Positions 60,982 to 64,000 of a DNA stretch of 64,000 nt are shown piece after piece. A model generated the notes under the pieces. The model had not been told where the DNA came from. It made no database searches and saw only the letters and a program-made list of their open reading frames with translations. Within the stretch, counting starts at the first letter, position 1, and each line of letters begins with the position of its first letter. The translations under genes and the position numbers were made by a program. Source of the DNA: JAVBNH01 sp031551635 (GTDB lineage: Bacteria; Bacillota; Clostridia; Oscillospirales; Acutalibacteraceae); NCBI GenBank assembly GCA_031551635.1, contig JAVBNH010000005.1, positions 124,001-188,000 of the forward strand. The letters are read 5' to 3'.

Positions 60982-61803
60982 TCATTTTTTTTCATTTATT
61001 AAAAGAAGCTCCCGGCTTTTCAATTCATTTTTCTCGCCGAGTAAAAGATTCGCAAAAAAACGGTCAAGATAAATTTGCGTCGCTTGTATCCCGCGTTTCA
61101 AATCGGTATAATTCGCCCGTACAAGCGCATTCCTGAAATACCATGCGTTTTCGGCAAAAACATCATTAGAGACATCGAAACCGAGAGTACGCATGTATTT
61201 AATAACAAAAATGGCGGTTGTGCGTGTATTACCTTCACCGAAAGCGTGAATCTGCCATAAACCGGAGGTAAATCTTGCTAAATTTTGTACTGTTTCGATT
61301 TGAGTCAGCCCTTGATATCTATGATTTTTTTCTTGTTCGAAATCGTAGCTTAAAGTATCCTGAATGCTCCCGGCGCTTGCGTAAAAAACAGTTTCACCGT
61401 TGAGCACCCATTCACTTTTTGTGTTGTTATATTCTCTGATTTTCCCTGCAAAACGGTAAATTCCCTCAAATAAACGGCGGTGAATCGAGATATATTCAGC
61501 CGGAGAAAAGGTAAAGGCTTTTTCGCTGAGTATTTGCGAAATACGCGCTGAAACAATATCCGCTTCCGCTACCCGTGTTTTATCGTCAGGTGATAGTGGC
61601 TTTGCCTTATAATAATTCTCAACAAGCCTCCGTGCTTCAGAAAGTGTTATGTCGCCGTTGATATTTTTATTTGCCGTCTCAATCAAATAGTCTGACGCGG
61701 TAAGCCCGTCAACCTTTTGCAAACCGATAGCTGTGTGCCAGATATATCCCAGCTCCCGCTGATCCGGTTCACCCTGTACCTTATAATTCTCAAGATCAAT
61801 CAC
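60982..61803 (-). CDS. Fic-domain protein with atypical motif
   Basis: 273 residues. The motif at H186 reads HAFGEGNTRTTA, where Fic usually has HPFxxGNGRxxR, so Gly is Thr and the last Arg is Ala. H186, F188, E190, N192 and R194 are kept, so AMP transfer is possible but altered. The N-terminal ~70 residues include ITLSEARRLVENYY, resembling a VbhA-like regulatory helix. The ribosome site is modest. Another Fic gene lies at 6166. Target unknown. Confidence 0.75.
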   Translation of the reverse strand: MIDLENYKVQGEPDQRELGYIWHTAIGLQKVDGLTASDYLIETANKNINGDITLSEARRLVENYYKAKPLSPDDKTRVAEADIVSARISQILSEKAFTFSPAEYISIHRRLFEGIYRFAGKIREYNNTKSEWVLNGETVFYASAGSIQDTLSYDFEQEKNHRYQGLTQIETVQNLARFTSGLWQIHAFGEGNTRTTAIFVIKYMRTLGFDVSNDVFAENAWYFRNALVRANYTDLKRGIQATQIYLDRFFANLLLGEKNELKSRELLLINEKK

Positions 61804-61841
61804 TTTGATGTCCTCTTTATTCTCAGTCTGATTTCCAAAGA

Positions 61842-62951
61842 CTAATTTCTAATCTCTTTCCAAATCGCGGTATATTTTTGCATTGAAGCGCTGTCATAGA
61901 GGAAGGCCTCGCTGCGGTTAAGCTCCTCCTTGCTCGGGAACATAATTGTATTGTCACAGAACTCAGCCCAGCTTCCGCTGACAGGCGAGGTGTAGCCGGT
62001 TGCGGACATATTTCTAAGAGCTATATTCGGGCGGCACATAAAATTTACAAATTTCTGCGCCGCGTCGAGGTGGGCTGTTCCCTTAACAATGACAAAGCTG
62101 TCAACCCACTTGTTCGCGCCCTCCTTCGGGATGACATAAGCGAGATTAGGGTTCTGGTCAATCGCGATTTTTGCCTCCCCCGAATAAATCAGTGCCAGAG
62201 CAGCCTCGTCAGCAATCATTATGTCTCTTATTTCCTCCTCGGCATATGCTTTTACTAATGATTTTTGCGAAAGAAGCCGTGTTTTTGCCTGCGAAAGCTC
62301 GTTATCGTTGCCGGAATTCATGCTGAAGCCAAGCATCTTCAGTGTAGCTCCAAGGCAGTCGCGCACGGAGTCCCACATGAGTATCTGACCTTTGTACTGA
62401 GCGTCCCATAAGACCTGCCAGCTGTCGGGAGGGCTTGAAACAAGCCTTTTATTATAAAGAATCCCTAAGGTACCCACCATATATGGAACAGAATATTCAT
62501 TTTTGGAATCATAAACCGGTGAAAGATATTCTGACGCGATATTTGATTTATTTGTGATTTTTGAGGCATCAAGCTTTTCAAGCTTGTTCTCTTTAACAAG
62601 CCGGTCTACCATATAATCGGAGGGAACAAGGACATCATAGCTGTTCGGTTTGCTCAAAAGTGTGCTGTACATCTCCTCATTGCTCGCGAATTCCTCGTAG
62701 ACTACCTTTATTTTATATTCCCTCTCAAAGTCCGCAACCGTGTTCATATCAATATAGTCAGCGGCGTTGAGCACACTTATTGTCTCGGTATAGACTGTTG
62801 TATCTTTAGTAGTCGTTTGTGTTTCCGTAGTTCTCGGCGGTCTAGTTGCCTGATTTCCGCCACCGCCGCTGCCGCCGCAGGCGAAAAGGCTGAACGCGAG
62901 AGAAAAAACGAGAAACAGCGCCGCTATGTGTTTAAAATATTTCTTCATCAC
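61842..62951 (-). CDS. PotD-like polyamine-binding lipoprotein
   Basis: Extracellular binding protein by fold: lipobox LFACGG, Thr-rich linker, then the bilobed domain with VLNAADYIDMNTVADFEREY, YDVLVPSDYMVDRLVKEN and CLGATLKMLGFSMNSGNDNE. Such proteins bind spermidine or putrescine for an ABC importer, but no permease or ATPase gene is in view. AGGAGG precedes ATG. The SBP-VWA gene lies 26 bases upstream. Confidence 0.8.
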   Translation of the reverse strand: MMKKYFKHIAALFLVFSLAFSLFACGGSGGGGNQATRPPRTTETQTTTKDTTVYTETISVLNAADYIDMNTVADFEREYKIKVVYEEFASNEEMYSTLLSKPNSYDVLVPSDYMVDRLVKENKLEKLDASKITNKSNIASEYLSPVYDSKNEYSVPYMVGTLGILYNKRLVSSPPDSWQVLWDAQYKGQILMWDSVRDCLGATLKMLGFSMNSGNDNELSQAKTRLLSQKSLVKAYAEEEIRDIMIADEAALALIYSGEAKIAIDQNPNLAYVIPKEGANKWVDSFVIVKGTAHLDAAQKFVNFMCRPNIALRNMSATGYTSPVSGSWAEFCDNTIMFPSKEELNRSEAFLYDSASMQKYTAIWKEIRN

Positions 62952-62977
62952 ATAAACCTCCTTCTTTAACTGCTCAG

Positions 62978-64000
62978 CTACATTTGAGCCTTAAACAGGC
63001 TCTCAAGCTTATAAATAACATTGTCGGATTCAGCGTTCATCATTATTGCTTCATTTAAGTCGGAAAGATCCTGCAGTATTGCTAAATCCTCATTATACCC
63101 AATTGTATAAACCGGAATCCTTATATCTCTGATGACATTTTCGACATCCTCAAAACCGTAACCCCTGTTAGTTACACCGTCAGTCAATACAATCAGCATC
63201 AGCTTTGTGTTCGGGTTCTGTTTTTCGAAATCAAGCAGCATTTTCGACGCAACAACAACAGCGTCAAACATAGCAGTGTTACCTACAGCTGTCATATTTT
63301 TAACGGCGTTTCTATAGAATGACTTCTGATTTTGGTCAAATTCGGCAATCGGCAGTGAAATATTGGCAGTGTCTGAAAAGGTGACAAGACCGATATTTGT
63401 AGTTTCGCCGATAAATTCCGCAGCTCGGTTAAGGCTCGCTTTCAGCTTCAAAAGCGGAGAGCCGTCCATGCTCCCGGAGGTATCCGCGACAAAAACCGCC
63501 GCGATTTCACTAGTGCCGCTTTTGGATTTTTTAAAGGAGTCCATTGCTTGAGTAATAACGCTTCCGCTGAGTTTTGCCGGAGTATAATTATAATCCTCCA
63601 AGGCGTTGAAGCCCTTTGAAGTAGCCGCTGCTTGAGAATCGGGAGACTTGCAGAATTCAGCAAATTTCGCGGAAATCTGTTTCTTTACCTCAGACAAATC
63701 GCCGATTTCATAAAGAGGCTGGTCATGCCTAACACCATACGGGATAAATTCAAAATTCGACTTCAGCTCGGCGTTGTTCGTGAAGGTGATATAATCAGAG
63801 GCAAAGCCGTCAAGCGAGCCATACAGCGCGGACTCCCTAACCTGCTGGTCTGTATAGCCGACATAAGGAATATTATCCTGAAACTGCTGCAGCTTTGATT
63901 TCGCGGCGTCGCTTACCGGATTATTTTCGTCGAAGCTTTGCAATACGCTCAAGAGCAAATTCAAGCCCGAGGAGCTGTTAAGAGGGTCGGTGTAACCGAT
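62978..64000 (-). CDS. SBP-VWA fusion protein, 5' end outside the window
   Basis: The frame remains open to the window edge, so the start is missing. The visible N-terminal part (GYTDPLNSSSGLNLLLSVLQ, YGSLDGFASDYITF) is a substrate-binding-like domain, followed by a von Willebrand A domain with a full MIDAS (DTSGSMDGSP, TDGVTNRG). Probably a secreted or membrane protein with a metal-dependent binding site. It may be an operon with the PotD-like gene. Function unknown. Confidence 0.75.
   Translation of the reverse strand: MGYTDPLNSSSGLNLLLSVLQSFDENNPVSDAAKSKLQQFQDNIPYVGYTDQQVRESALYGSLDGFASDYITFTNNAELKSNFEFIPYGVRHDQPLYEIGDLSEVKKQISAKFAEFCKSPDSQAAATSKGFNALEDYNYTPAKLSGSVITQAMDSFKKSKSGTSEIAAVFVADTSGSMDGSPLLKLKASLNRAAEFIGETTNIGLVTFSDTANISLPIAEFDQNQKSFYRNAVKNMTAVGNTAMFDAVVVASKMLLDFEKQNPNTKLMLIVLTDGVTNRGYGFEDVENVIRDIRIPVYTIGYNEDLAILQDLSDLNEAIMMNAESDNVIYKLESLFKAQM

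Overview
The window is a chromosomal segment of a spore-forming, low-to-mid GC Gram-positive bacterium, most likely a Clostridia member of the Oscillospirales/Ruminococcaceae type living on plant polysaccharide. This rests on sporulation genes (sigH-like sigma factor, spoIIR, spoVAC, spoVAD, CotF-type coat proteins), consensus sigma-A promoters (TTGACA-17-TATAAT type), strong AGGAGG-type ribosome sites, Thr-rich linkers, lipoboxes, and dockerin and carbohydrate-active genes. No rRNA, canonical tRNA, prophage, transposase or CRISPR array was found.

Layout. Bases 1-8000: a GNAT acetyltransferase cut by the window edge, a stand-alone CARF/DUF1887 nuclease, a membrane-anchored degenerate PP2C-like protein, a GH5 endoglucanase, a sigH-like gene with a 35-residue membrane peptide and a zinc-ribbon protein, a Fic protein and a DUF4304 protein. 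Bases 8000-14500: housekeeping run comM-like, ispE, spoIIR, glycerophosphodiesterase, mutS2. Bases 14500-24000: a free dockerin protein, a metallophosphoesterase, spore coat genes, and large secreted proteins (GxGYxYP, LRR, CotH lipoprotein). Bases 24000-29800: ferredoxin, nitroreductase-like, DapA-like aldolase, PAP2, AAA/DUF4143 ATPase, radical SAM. Bases 29800-41600: a plant cell wall group (pectate lyase, secreted beta-propeller, small dockerin protein, CE15-like esterase, GH29) interspersed with small metabolic, repair and membrane genes. Bases 41600-41900: a compact type I toxin-antitoxin-like locus. Bases 42000-53000: pfkA, dnaE, phosphate transport (DUF47 plus Pit), and the araB-araA-araD operon. 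Bases 53000-64000: a lipoprotein, dinJ-yafQ, spoVAC-spoVAD, an acyltransferase, a GPH sugar transporter with a divergent TetR regulator, a second Fic protein, a PotD-like lipoprotein and an SBP-VWA protein cut by the window edge.

Together the enzymes describe attack on pectin, glucan and fucosylated glycans, with arabinose carried to the pentose phosphate pathway. The least explained content is small. Between about 41615 and 41900 two convergent near-consensus promoters flank a 23-residue hydrophobic peptide gene, and the predicted RNA has nested 5'-3' complementarity. A roughly 76-bp interspersed element (nine copies) lies in the same sense just upstream of genes and in three places supplies the stop codon of the preceding gene. 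A 156-bp MITE-like element has two copies. A 95-bp leader is duplicated in tandem. Several secreted proteins end in similar aromatic amphipathic tails.
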